From assembly GCF_009861505.1 (NCBI RefSeq), contig NZ_WTFT01000006.1, positions 1-64,000 on the forward strand: DNA of 64,000 nt, read 5' to 3'. Position 1 is the first letter of the stretch, and each line of letters opens with the position of its first letter. The stretch comes from Pseudomonas izuensis (GTDB taxonomy: Bacteria; Pseudomonadota; Gammaproteobacteria; Pseudomonadales; Pseudomonadaceae). Positions 44,502 to 54,400 of this stretch are shown here, one piece after another. The notes beneath the pieces were generated by a model. It made no database searches, was not told the origin of the DNA, and worked only from the letters and a program-made list of their open reading frames with translations. The position numbers and the translations under genes are program-made.

Positions 44502-45149
44502 ATGCTTACTAGGCGATCTGTGCTAAGTTGTTCTTTAGGACTACTTCCTTTATGGGGGGATGTTGTATTCGGAGGCAGTGAAGCGCCAGCGAATGACGAA
44601 TACGCTGATGTTCTAATGGGAGACAGATGGATTACTGAATGGATGTTGGTGCGAAAGATTGATGACGCCGGGTTAGTGAAGACTCCAAATGGGGTGATGT
44701 CGTTAGGTCGTTTTGCAGATCCAGTCTATTACATGAATAGTGTAATTGGTTGGAACCCAAAAGGAGGGCAAGTAGGTAAGCATCAACCAGTGCGGGTGCC
44801 GATTGGTTTCGTCACTGATTTCGCAAGCATACCAAGGGTTTTTTGGTCGGCGCTCCGTCCAGACGGTATCTACACCTACGCTGCGGTCATCCACGATTAT
44901 TTATATTGGGAGCAGTATCTTTCTCGCGAAGAATCAGACCAAATATTTAAATTCGCCATGGAAGATTTCAGAGTCAGTACCCCCGAAATTAATGCAATAT
45001 ATTCCGCTGTCAGGCTCGGAGGGCAGAGCGCCTGGGATCAAAATGCGCGATTGAAATCCATGGGTGAGAAACGAATTTTAAAGCGAACGCCTTTAGATCC
45101 CACGATTAGATGGTCGAGCTGGAAGCTCCTGCCCGATGTGTTTAAGTGA
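44502..45149 (+). CDS. Tat-exported DUF1353 protein
   Basis: The 215-aa product begins LTRRSVLSCSLGLLPLWG, a twin-arginine signal, and carries the DUF1353 core VPIGFVTDFASIPRVFWSAL and TYAAVIHDYLYW with its conserved D, S, H and D residues. DUF1353 occurs mostly in phage and prophage proteins; its activity is unknown, though the H/D pattern suggests a hydrolase. GGAGGG lies 8 bases before the ATG at 44502. It follows the caspase gene closely, so both products would meet outside the cytoplasm. Confidence 0.8.
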   Translation: MLTRRSVLSCSLGLLPLWGDVVFGGSEAPANDEYADVLMGDRWITEWMLVRKIDDAGLVKTPNGVMSLGRFADPVYYMNSVIGWNPKGGQVGKHQPVRVPIGFVTDFASIPRVFWSALRPDGIYTYAAVIHDYLYWEQYLSREESDQIFKFAMEDFRVSTPEINAIYSAVRLGGQSAWDQNARLKSMGEKRILKRTPLDPTIRWSSWKLLPDVFK

Positions 45150-45376
45150 GCTGCCTATAAATTTTCATTACTTACGAGCACGGTGTCGTCGATTCATCCG
45201 GAAGCGTCAGCGCTTGACTCAAAACGGGTATTCAATGCCCATGTTCTTCAAATCGGCTGTATGGTGTATTCTCCACTACAAAAAAGTAGGTTATTAAATT
45301 AAGAGTTGCACCAAGTGACCTAGGCGGCACTGCAATTCAACGCTGCAGAGCCGTCATACCAATATTTGATCTTGCG

Positions 45377-46300
45377 TCAGCGATGTTTTTTGGTCACTTT
45401 TGCTTCAATAATTATTGAATCATTCGGTATTTCTAATTTTATGTAGGTATCCTCGTCGGAGGCCTCGACCAGTGTTGTGCTTCCGACGCCCCGGAAGGTT
45501 ATGGTAACATGTTCAAATTTTTTGAAATCGCTAAGTTTAGAATCTAAAGGGTTCGGAAGAATATTTGAAAACGGAGACTTAACATAAATTGTTGCGTTTT
45601 CAATTCTTATTTTTGCCAGTTGCATTGATTTTTTTAGTAGGTCTGTCGTTACGCCGCCGACTATCAAAGGTATCGCAATCAAAAGAGCACCTATGATTAG
45701 TCGTTGTTGTTTCAATCCATCTAGTTCGTTATTAAAATTTTGACCGGCCAATGTAAAGGTCTTAGCGGACCTTTCTAGCTTTTTAATTTTATTTGTCGTA
45801 TCTGTGTACCCGGAATATACCATATAAAGTGCAAGGGGTAGCAGTGCTAATGGAGCGTGCTCAATAGGCGATTTATGTCCGAGTATGATAATAAAAAATA
45901 TACCGAACAACCCAAGAAAACCCGAAAAAAAGGTGATTGGCTCCAATTTCAAAGCGGGCTTGAGACTTTTATTTTTTTGAGATTTAGATAGTCGAAGGCC
46001 TAGCTTTAAAAGCATTTTTAGTATCGGTGAAAACAAGATTCCCGTAGCGGTTAACGAGGCAGTAAAAACCAAGTACACAAACCCAAAACAGAGCGCCGTT
46101 ATTAAAAATAACAGGCCATCACCTATTGATACTCCCTGAGGGTAGTGCCCATTAATAAGTGAGTAAAAAATAATACAGCCACCACCTATAATAAGGCCGA
46201 TCTTTGACGTTAAGGTTATTGTTTTTGTCAGAAAATCAATGGATTTTTCGACGTAGCCCGGAGTGCTGGACATTTCTTTTGCTCTATCTAGTTGTTTCAT
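45377..46300 (-). CDS. predicted polytopic membrane protein (307 aa)
   Basis: The AT-rich gene encodes at least five hydrophobic segments (IGLIIGGGCIIFYSLI; LLFLITALCFGFVYLVF; GFLGLFGIFFIIILG; APLALLPLALYMVYSGY; IIGALLIAIPLIVGGV) and a C-terminal soluble domain of about 80 residues. I do not recognise the family. The ATG at 46300 lacks a strong ribosome binding site; the Met at residue 11 is an alternative. The base composition is far from that of the core genes. Confidence 0.6.
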   Translation of the reverse strand: MKQLDRAKEMSSTPGYVEKSIDFLTKTITLTSKIGLIIGGGCIIFYSLINGHYPQGVSIGDGLLFLITALCFGFVYLVFTASLTATGILFSPILKMLLKLGLRLSKSQKNKSLKPALKLEPITFFSGFLGLFGIFFIIILGHKSPIEHAPLALLPLALYMVYSGYTDTTNKIKKLERSAKTFTLAGQNFNNELDGLKQQRLIIGALLIAIPLIVGGVTTDLLKKSMQLAKIRIENATIYVKSPFSNILPNPLDSKLSDFKKFEHVTITFRGVGSTTLVEASDEDTYIKLEIPNDSIIIEAKVTKKHR

Positions 46301-46489
46301 GAGTAATTATTTTTCCCCCTAGACCGATGGCGGACGTTTGAGGATTATCGGAAAAGCTAAAATCGGTTTTCAAAGAAATTTCGCCGTGGGCGAACTTTTT
46401 CTACTTATCGGCTTTGTTTCAACTGGTGAGGTAATAACCGTAGACAGTATATGAGGCCGAATTTTTCCTCAGTTTAAAATCCATGATGG

Positions 46490-46738
46490 TCAACTCTGCA
46501 ATGGCCCGCTCAGCATCGCCCAGAGAGCTTCAGCGGCGCCTTCCTGGCTGAGCTTCGATGAGCTTGATCCGGACATATTCAACATCTGAGTAATGTATAG
46601 GATCTGGTCATCGCGCTCCACGGTCAGCATTTCGTTGAAATCATGCCCGGATGACGCTTGATTCGAATAGGTAATTCCGAAGAAGCGAGGAGGGCTATTC
46701 ACTTTGTGCCGACCACACAATGCTTTGGGCTCATTCAT
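46490..46738 (-). CDS. small hypothetical protein (82 aa), DUF3077-like
   Basis: The ATG overlaps the stop of the broken regulator gene upstream. The product (GHDFNEMLTVERDDQILYI, then SQEGAAEALWAMLSGPLQ) has the loose pattern of small Pseudomonas DUF3077 proteins (a helix with AA..L.AML near the end). It may be real or a degenerate copy. Confidence 0.4.
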   Translation of the reverse strand: MNEPKALCGRHKVNSPPRFFGITYSNQASSGHDFNEMLTVERDDQILYITQMLNMSGSSSSKLSQEGAAEALWAMLSGPLQS

Positions 46739-47090
46739 CGAGCTTAATTTCCAGGCGTTTTAGCCTCGACGCCAATGTAGTGGGTTTAAGCCCTAATAGC
46801 TCGGCAGCCCCTCCTTTCCCAAACAGTTTGCCGGATGTGGCCTTGAGAGCCGCCTGCACGTTATTGCGCTCTAAATCTCTGATCTGCGCGTCGGTCAAAA
46901 TTGCAATGGAGGCTGATGGAGATTGAGTGCTTGGAGCAGGCGCTTTTGATTCATCGGGCAAATCGAGGTTTAGGTCCGGACCATTGGAGGTTATTAAGGC
47001 TCGCTCAATGACGTTCTGTAATTCGCGTATGTTTCCCGGCCACGAGTAGCGTTGCAGTGTCTCAATGTCTGAATGACGGAGGCGGCGATG
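46731..47090 (-). pseudogene. 3' fragment of a sigma-54-dependent activator
   Basis: The open frame reads LQRYSWPGNIRELQNVIERA, the end of the AAA+ domain of NtrC-type activators, then a linker and a Fis-type helix-turn-helix GKGGAAELLGLKPTTLASRL. The upstream 350 or so codons, including Walker motifs and GAFTGA, are missing. The gene was cut at about 47090 and its promoter is lost. Confidence 0.8.
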
Positions 47091-47158
47091 TTAATCAACA
47101 GCCCTCAGGGACGCCATGGCATAGAGCAACTTTTTTACCTACGATTGGAGTTAATGTC

Positions 47159-47422
47159 ATGAGCAACGACACCACACGCCTCGCGCACTACGTTGATCCA
47201 GCAAACCCGGCACTGCCAGCTACAGGCATGAAGCTCGACCTGTCTCGTGCAGCCCTGGTCGTCATCGATCCTCAGATCGATTTTCTCAGCCCAGAAGGCG
47301 TGAGCTGGGACGTCTTCGGCAAAAGCATTGTCGAACACGATACCGTTAAGCACATTGGTCAACTGTTCGCCGCAGCTAAGGAAGCCGGAATCACCGTGGC
47401 GGTCTCGCCTCACTACTACTAG
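47159..47422 (+). pseudogene. 5' fragment of an isochorismatase-family hydrolase
   Basis: The frame has a normal ribosome binding site (TTGGAG) and start, and encodes LDLSRAALVVIDPQIDFLSP with the catalytic Asp, then KEAGITVAVSPHYY, where homologues continue with the Lys and Cys parts. It stops after 87 codons at the joint with an unrelated efflux gene fragment, so it cannot be active. Confidence 0.75.
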
Positions 47423-47973
47423 CTGCTGCCACCGCAAACATCGGTGTCAACACAGCTGATCTTTTTCCACGCGTTACATTGAGTGGTTTCCTTGGCTTTA
47501 CAGCGGCTCGAGGTTCGCAGCTGGGCACTGGGGCTGCACAAGCGTGGGGACTTGGTCCGAGCATTACCTGGGCGGCGTTCGACTTGGGCAGTGTAAAAGC
47601 TCGAATCCGTGGAGCCAACGCCGAGGCTGAAGGAGCGATGTCCTCTTATGAGCAGCAAGTGTTGCTCGCTCTGGAGGAATCATCGAATGCGTTCAGCGAT
47701 TACAGCAAACGCCAAGAGCGCTTGGTGTCTCTGATCCGGCAGAGTAATTCCAGTCGTGCTGCCGCGGATATTGCCGGGCTTCAATACAAAGAAGGTACCG
47801 CGGACTACTTGGTGTTGCTCGATGCCGAGCGTGAGCGTCTGAATGCTGAGGATGCACAAGCACTTGGCGAAACGGAGCAATACCGATCCATCGTAGCGAT
47901 CTACAAAGCGCTCGGAGGAGGGTGGGATGCGAGTTCAGGTTCGGGTGTAAGCATCAACTCACCGAAAGGGTGA
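47419..47973 (+). pseudogene. 3' fragment of an outer-membrane efflux protein (NodT/TolC type)
   Basis: The frame begins LAAATANIGVNTADLFPRVT, which is internal in RND outer-membrane factors, and continues through the coiled-coil repeat (QRVLL-like ALEESSNAFSDYSKRQERL, LQYKEGTADYLVLLDAERER) to a normal C-terminus. The first half is missing. It joins the isochorismatase fragment without overlap sequence. Confidence 0.8.
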
Positions 47974-47991
47974 CGATCCACGTGTGTTAGG

Positions 47992-48027
47992 AAAATCCCC
48001 AGAGCCATTTGGCCAGGGGATTTTTTT
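47992..48027 (+). terminator. intrinsic terminator after the efflux gene fragment
   Basis: AAAATCCCC at 47992-48000 pairs with GGGGATTTT at 48016-48024, with extra GCC/GGC pairing inside the loop, followed by a T-run. It is a typical rho-independent terminator 19 bases after the stop. Confidence 0.75.
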
Positions 48028-48087
48028 GTTGGATTGAACCTAAAAATCTCACATCACAGCAAAGCTATTGAGCCTTCATTGGTAGCC

Positions 48088-48450
48088 TTACGGTGACTTC
48101 CGCGCTCGTGCTTTCTGAATCATGTCGTCCAAGTCCGCGATCATTTCGTCGACATCTATCTCTTGCCATTTATCACCGCAATCCGTCGCAATAATCATCT
48201 CTGCGAACTCCGGGCTGCACTCTCGGATTTCATGCATGTGTTCCTCCGCAATAGAGGTAAACACCCAGACACCGGTTATCTCCTGACCGGTTAATCGCCC
48301 CCGATCTTGGAGCGACAGCAGCGCGGAAAAATACTTGCTGTCTCGTAGACTGGGATGAGTCGACATCACCTCTCGACGAAGCGCCGGTGAGGCGATACCA
48401 CCCATGGCGAGCCGTAGGATTAAATTGTCCAATTCAGTTGTATCGTCCAT
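48088..48450 (-). CDS. hypothetical protein (120 aa)
   Basis: An acidic helical protein (ELDNLILRLAMGGIASPALR, then DEMIADLDDMIQKARARKS) without recognised motifs. It starts 50 bases after the HhH-like gene ends on the same strand and is probably in the same operon. A partner or immunity role is possible but only by position. Confidence 0.6.
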   Translation of the reverse strand: MDDTTELDNLILRLAMGGIASPALRREVMSTHPSLRDSKYFSALLSLQDRGRLTGQEITGVWVFTSIAEEHMHEIRECSPEFAEMIIATDCGDKWQEIDVDEMIADLDDMIQKARARKSP

Positions 48451-48500
48451 GGGAATCTCACTGCCAGTTAGTTGAGCGTACGCCGTGATCGATCATTAGG

Positions 48501-49373
48501 TCAGAGGCTTTCTGCACCCAGGTCGTAGCCTCGCATGAACAGGCTGTTTTCGATGGCCAGGCGGATGTCTACGGGTTGCTCAACCAGGCGGAACGGGGTA
48601 TCGAGCACACGCGCACGCTCTGCGAGTTGGTTCAGTACATAGCTGGCGCGCAGGTTCCAACGCGCGTGGTGGGATCCGGAGCGCAGGCGTTTGAAATGCA
48701 AGGTGCCAGTGCTCGGGTTGCGGCGTTTAGGGGCTACAGCATTTGTGCCTTCCTTCGCAGCGGCCCAAGGAAAGCACAAGGCATCAGGTACTTTAGCCAC
48801 CTTGATCGCCTTGCAGTATTCAACTACCAATGCCCCAAGGCCCGCAGCGACTCGGCTGTCATAGATGCAGATACCGGGGCACAACAGGGAATACACCTTG
48901 GTCATCCCCGAGTTGAAGCGCAACGCTTTGGATTGCAGTACCGGGGAGTGTTCATCGCCAGTCATCAATGCCGATTGCACCGCCTGTATCGTGCGACCAA
49001 GGCCATGTTTGTTGGCCTTGAGCCAGTCCACGTTGCGAGCAGTAACGCCACCCCATGCCATGACATCGATAGTCGCTTGCAGCACAAGCGCATCATCGCT
49101 GCCGGCGGCGATGATATCCTCGCGCAGAGCTTTGAGGGCTCCAGCGTTGGCCGCGCTAGAAATACCGGATTTGTATCCCAAGCGATCGTTGCCAGGGAAG
49201 TTCCAACGGTAGGACTTGTAGGCGTCATACAGGCTTTCGCACGACCACTTGGCAGCGTTACGGCGATCAACGTATTCGTGTTTGAACAAGGTCTTGGAAT
49301 CAAGTTCGGCAGCCAGCCAAGTGATGAAGTCAGTGACATGGGGAAGGGTAGCGTAGGCCTGTTGGGTCTTCAT
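48501..49373 (-). CDS. HhH-glycosylase-like protein (290 aa)
   Basis: The product contains LRFNSGMTKVYSLLCPGICI followed by YDSRVAAGLGALVVEYC. The order (S/T-K...P...I-x-D-S-R-V-A-x-x-L) is like the helix-hairpin-helix and catalytic helix part of OGG-type DNA glycosylase-like proteins. The family assignment is by eye. GGAGC precedes the ATG. It is divergent from the WYL regulator gene, and a related-looking motif occurs in the protein at 50643, so the genes may make one DNA-directed system. Confidence 0.6.
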   Translation of the reverse strand: MKTQQAYATLPHVTDFITWLAAELDSKTLFKHEYVDRRNAAKWSCESLYDAYKSYRWNFPGNDRLGYKSGISSAANAGALKALREDIIAAGSDDALVLQATIDVMAWGGVTARNVDWLKANKHGLGRTIQAVQSALMTGDEHSPVLQSKALRFNSGMTKVYSLLCPGICIYDSRVAAGLGALVVEYCKAIKVAKVPDALCFPWAAAKEGTNAVAPKRRNPSTGTLHFKRLRSGSHHARWNLRASYVLNQLAERARVLDTPFRLVEQPVDIRLAIENSLFMRGYDLGAESL

Positions 49374-49389
49374 TTGATGCTCCAGTGGG

Positions 49390-49420
49390 TTGGCGATTTA
49401 TGCGCAAGATTGCGTGCCAA
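49390..49420. promoter_or_regulatory. imperfect inverted repeat between divergent genes
   Basis: TTGGC at 49390-49394 and GCCAA at 49416-49420 frame an A/T-rich centre with GCGCAAG. It lies between the HhH-like gene and the WYL gene and is a candidate site for autoregulation by the WYL protein. Confidence 0.35.
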
Positions 49421-49427
49421 CGAGGAA

Positions 49428-50582
49428 ATGTTATTCACTGGTAGGACCATGTTTTGTCCTCATTCTGATAAAAGGAATTTTTCTTTGGCTGGATCGAAAT
49501 ACACTGCTCCTGACAGGGACCGCCGTCGTAAAGTCCTACGAAAATTGCTTCAGGACGCGACCACGGCGCAGAAGACTGAACAACTTCATAGCGTCCTCGA
49601 GGAACAGTTTGGTCCTTACTCCATCAGAACGACGCGTCGCGACCTTGTCGCCATGGCGGGTCGGCCCGGTTTGGTAAAACAGGCTGACAAGGGTCCAAAC
49701 GCGAAGTCGCTGTTGTGGACCGAGGGGCGAGGAGGCGTTGATTTGACCTTGTCTCCCATGGAGTGCATGACGCTCACCGCCATCTTCCAGCACGCTGATC
49801 GTTTCGGCTTTCGGTCCGACACCGAGGACCTCGCGAAGCTCAGAGAATATGCCTCGACGGAATTGTGGAAGAAGGCCCATCGCGACCTGGTTGCAGAAGG
49901 TCGCATCACCACCGGAACGCGCTTCACTGTTCTTAAGCCGGGCGTATACAAGGAAGAACACCTGAGGATCATCCAGGAGGCGTTGATCGATGGCAGTAGC
50001 AGTCTTGACATCGTCTATCGCCCCAGAGACGCAGGAGCCGCTGAACAGTGCTGGTATCGACTGAAGCCGCTTGCCCTGTCGTATCAGGACTCGAACATTT
50101 ACCTCACTGCGCTGGTTCACCAGGAGCAGTGGCCTGAGGGTCAAAAACCACTTGCTGATGCGCCTCGTGGCAAATACAGCAGCAATGGTCCGGGGAAAAC
50201 TTGTGCGCTTATGCTTCACCGGATGCTGGACGTTAAGACCTGTTGGGAGAACATTCCTGAGCTGGTTGCCCACGACTTGCGTTCCGTGGAGGTTCAAAAG
50301 GATCTCATGACCATCCACAGCGACGGGCCAATCGATATCGAACTGAGGCTTAGCGTTAACTTGCACAATCGCTTGAGCGAAAACCCGCTGGCGGAAGGGC
50401 AGGTCATAACTCCGAGTACAGAAGGTTGGATGCTCAAGTGTCAGGTAGACGATACGCAGGGCCTGCGTTTGTTCCTTCTGAGCAACGCTGGAGACATCCA
50501 GGTTGTCGCCCCACGCCATTTAAGGGATCACGTTCGAGGTGTCTTGAGACAGGCCCTTGAGATCTACGACAGTAAGTTGTGA
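49428..50582 (+). CDS. WYL-domain transcriptional regulator
   Basis: The 384-aa protein has an N-terminal winged helix (LEEQFGPYSIRTTRRDLVAM), a central helical part, and a WYL core (LDIVYRPRDAGAAEQCWYRL, then LKPLALSYQDSNIYLTALVH) followed by a WCX-like C-terminus. WYL regulators of the BrxR/CapW type control defence islands and sense nucleic acid or nucleotide ligands. The ATG at 49428 has GAGG only 3 bases away; the ATG at 49449 is an alternative. A longer frame starting inside the opposite gene is an artefact. Confidence 0.82.
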   Translation: MLFTGRTMFCPHSDKRNFSLAGSKYTAPDRDRRRKVLRKLLQDATTAQKTEQLHSVLEEQFGPYSIRTTRRDLVAMAGRPGLVKQADKGPNAKSLLWTEGRGGVDLTLSPMECMTLTAIFQHADRFGFRSDTEDLAKLREYASTELWKKAHRDLVAEGRITTGTRFTVLKPGVYKEEHLRIIQEALIDGSSSLDIVYRPRDAGAAEQCWYRLKPLALSYQDSNIYLTALVHQEQWPEGQKPLADAPRGKYSSNGPGKTCALMLHRMLDVKTCWENIPELVAHDLRSVEVQKDLMTIHSDGPIDIELRLSVNLHNRLSENPLAEGQVITPSTEGWMLKCQVDDTQGLRLFLLSNAGDIQVVAPRHLRDHVRGVLRQALEIYDSKL

Positions 50583-50642
50583 TCCCGATGCAGGACGGTA
50601 TAGTCCTCGGCTTTGATCATGAATACACCAAAGGAACAGGTG

Positions 50643-51308
50643 ATGCCGCTCGACACACTCCAAGTGAACAAATTGACCGATGCAGTGAAAGGCTACGCGT
50701 TCCCGACGGCCCATTTTGACTTTTCGACTCAAACTCCCGTCGTCGGGCTTTCGATGACTGAGTTAGAGACCCGCATCCAGCAACAGCTGCTCAACTCTTC
50801 AGTCAGCCAAGTCAAAAACGGCCTGTCGAATGTTCTGTACTGGGGATTTGCGCAAATGGGAGGGCTGGCCTCGGTTCGAGTGGAGCGCTTCCGGTCTACC
50901 GTCACTGAGGCCCAGCTTGAACAGGCCTCTGAGTTGTTCGCAAAACACCGACGCCCAGCGCTTTACGACATCGCACGTCTGAAGCTTCCGCAGTTTTCGA
51001 AGGTCTCATTTGTCAGCAAGATTCGCATGTATCTGGACCCGGTTGAATCCGCGACTTTGGATCGGCAAATCATGCAAATGCATCAGGTCCACAGCGATAC
51101 TGTCCTCGCTGCGTTCAAAGAGGACGCGACCAGCATTCCCACGAGCATCGTGAACTCTAATGCTTATGAGGCGTGGTGCGATCGTCTCAGTCACATTGCT
51201 CAAACCTACTTACCTTCCGCCCGAGTCGTCGACATCGAGCGTGGGCTATTTCAGATGATCCAGTCGGGGGATGTGGCAGGAGCAGCTGGCATTCTTAAAG
51301 GTGCGTGA
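50643..51308 (+). CDS. HhH-like hypothetical protein (221 aa)
   Basis: It lies 60 bases after the WYL gene on the same strand. It contains LKLPQFSKVSFVSKIRMYLD followed by PVESATLDRQIMQMH, a pattern (S-K-x...D-P...A-x-L-D-x-x-I) reminiscent of the same glycosylase-like fold as the 48501 protein. I prefer the ATG at 50643 (AAAGGAA 6 bases upstream) to the TTG or ATG before it. The function is unknown. Confidence 0.6.
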   Translation: MPLDTLQVNKLTDAVKGYAFPTAHFDFSTQTPVVGLSMTELETRIQQQLLNSSVSQVKNGLSNVLYWGFAQMGGLASVRVERFRSTVTEAQLEQASELFAKHRRPALYDIARLKLPQFSKVSFVSKIRMYLDPVESATLDRQIMQMHQVHSDTVLAAFKEDATSIPTSIVNSNAYEAWCDRLSHIAQTYLPSARVVDIERGLFQMIQSGDVAGAAGILKGA

Positions 51309-51407
51309 GATTAAATTTCGCAATTCCTTGTGCGCAATTTAGTCGCTATGGGATCAGCACCTGGCGCTGGAAAGCTATGGGTGCTGCACTCAACCGTAAA
51401 TTGTTGA

Positions 51408-54400
51408 CTAATGATTCTCCGCCTTTCCGTTGAGAGGATTACCATTAATGTCTAAATAAACAACTTCTACTGGGTTCCCAATTTCATCATAACGAGCCTT
51501 CAATTGAACAAACCCGCCCCCGACTGGGATTGGTTTGTCATCAATACCAAAATATGCCTCTTCCACTTTATTCCCGCGCTCGTCGTAGCGACTGGTCAAT
51601 CGAGCGAAACCAACGTCTTTGCGCAATGTCAAGTGACCATCGAGTCCAAAATACGCTTCCTCCACTAAATTCCCGTGCTCGTCGTAGCGATCAGTCAATC
51701 GTGCGGCCCCAATATCTTGGCGCAGAGCCAACTGGCCTTCCAAGCCGAAATGCACAGCCTCCACCAGATAACCGCGTTCATCATAACGATATGCCAACCG
51801 TGCTACACCGACGTCTTGGCGCAGAATCGGCTGACCCTCCTTGCCGAAATAGGCGTTCTCCACCAGATTTTCGCGCTCATCATAACGAGATACCAATCGT
51901 GCTGGTCCTCCGGCTGGGTATAGCACAGGCTGGCCATCAATCCCGAAATATGCGTCTTCCACTTTGTTCCCGCGCTGATCGTAACTAAAGATAAATCGCG
52001 AAGCATCTCCGCCCCTGCGGGCTGCGGGTTGGCCATCAATGCCAAAATACGCTTCTTCTACTCTGTTCCCACGTTCGTCGTAGCGAAAGGTTATTCTCGC
52101 GGCACCAGCGTCTCTGCGCATAGTCGGATGGTCATCAACGTCAAAATATGCTTCTTCCACCAGGTTGCCACGTTCGTCGTAACGAGAAGTCGAACGCGCG
52201 ACACCGAGGTCTTGGCGCGCAGCCGGCTTTCCATCTAGGCCAAAATACTCGATCTCTACAAGGTACCCACGTTCGTCGTAGCCATTTTTTAATCGCGCCA
52301 CACCTGTGTCTGCACTCAGAACTGGTAGGCCATCAATACCAAAATTTGCCTCTTCTACCTTGTTTCCGTACTTGTCGAAAGAAGAGGTCACTCGCGCAGC
52401 ACCCACCTTTTTGCGCAGAGTCGGCTGATGATTAATACCGAAATAAGCCTCCTCTACGATGTATCCGCGCTCGTTGTAGCGAGCGGTCACTCGCGCAGCA
52501 CCTGAGTCTTTGCTGAGAATGGGTTGTCCCTCAATGCCGAAGTACGCGACCTCCACGAAATTTCCGCGCTCGTCGTAGCGAGAAGTCATTCGCGCAGCGC
52601 CAGAGTCTTTGCTGAGAACGGGTTGTCCGTCAAACCCGAAATACGCGGTCTCTATTGCGTTTCCGCGATTGTCATAGTGATAGGTTACTCGCGTGGCACC
52701 CTTTCTTTTGCTAAAAACGGGTTGCCCCTCAATGCCGAAATACGCTTCTTCCACTCCGTTCCCTTGTTCGTCGTAGCGAGCGGTCAATCGTGCAGCACCT
52801 GAGTCTTTGCTGAGAACGGGTTGTCCCTGAATGCCAAAATACGCGATCTCCACTGTGTTACCGCGTTCGTCAAAAACGTAGGTCAAGCGGGCAGCACCTA
52901 AGTCTTTGCTAAGAGCAAGGTCTCCTTCAACCCCGTAATACGAAGCCTCCACTCTGTAGCCTCGCTCGTCATAGCGATAAGTCACACGAGTTGCACCAGT
53001 GTTCTTATGTAGAACAGGTTGGCCATGAATGCCGAAATATGCTTCTTCCACCAAGTTCCCACGCTCGTTATAGCGATAGGTCAATCGAGCAGCACCTACG
53101 TCACTGAGCAATACCGGCTGGCCTTTCAGATCGAAGTACGCGACCTCCACTACGTTGCCGCGTTCGTCATACCTGTAGGTCAATCGAGCAGCTCCCGAGT
53201 CCTTTCGCGAAGCCGGGTGGCCATCAGTATCGAAATATGCCTCCCAATCCTCATTCCCTCGCTCGTCGTGATGAATGACCCATTGCGCAACACCCGCGTC
53301 CTTTCGTAGCGTAGGCTGGCCATCAAGGCCGAAATACGCGACATTCACTATGTTTCCTTGTTTATCGTATTTGAAGGTCAATCGTGAGGCACCAACGTCC
53401 TTACGCAGAGCTGGGCGTCCATCGACACCGAAATACGCACCCTCCACAATGTTCCCGCGCTCGTCGTAACGAGAGGTCATTCGAGCAGTACCTGTATTTT
53501 TGTCGAGAACAGGCTTGCCGTCGAAATCGAATGACGCGGTCTCCACAATGTTCCCGCGCTCGTCGTAACGAGACGTCAATCGAGCAGTTCCGGTGCTGTT
53601 GTTGAAAGCGGGTTTACCGTCGTGGCCGAATGAAGCGGTCTCCACCTGATTGCCTCGCTCGTCGTAGCGATGTGTCACTCGAGCAATACCTTCACCCTTG
53701 ATGAGAACAGGTTGCCCTTCAAGACCGAAATACGTGGTCTCCACTGTATTTCCGTGTTTGTCGTAGAGATAACTTAGTCGAGCAGCACCTAAGCCTTTGC
53801 TGAGGACTGGTTGTCCATCAAGACCGAGGTACTCCACATTCACCCTGTTCCCATGCTCGTCGTCCCGCCAGACTACACGCGAAAATAAGTTTTCATTGAT
53901 ATGCGGCTTACCACTGCGATCAATCCATTCCACGCTGTGCAAATTTCCCAAAGTGTCGTAGCTCAAGCCAACGGCTGCGACGCCAGACTTTTCGATCAGC
54001 TCTTTGCCCTCTGCATCAAGGTTACGAATCTGAGTGATAAGACCCGCATCGCCATACGTATAACTACGCCCATACACACCTAATGCGTCGGGGACCGTTG
54101 CACCGCCACCAACTGGCTCAAACTCTCGGCGCTTGAGCCTACCTTGCCCGTCGAAGACTAGATGGTGCTGGCCAATACTTGACCTCAGCCCCTCAAGGCT
54201 GGGCTTGACCTCTACCAGACTCAGGTGGCTTCCAGACGCCAACTGTCTCTCGGCAACAACCGAGCCGTGGTCCAACCCCTGGTCAAATTGTGCGGTTGCT
54301 TCTTGATGATCGTCAGCGAATTGATAACTGATATGACGCATCGGCTTGCCCGTTCTATCCGTCAGGATGGCGGAGGAGAGCACTGGCTCTGCCCCGAATG

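Noticed and set aside
48576..49427. N-terminal extension of the WYL gene by 284 codons
   Set aside because: It is antisense to the HhH-like gene at 48501-49373; the WYL protein has local starts at 49428 or 49449.
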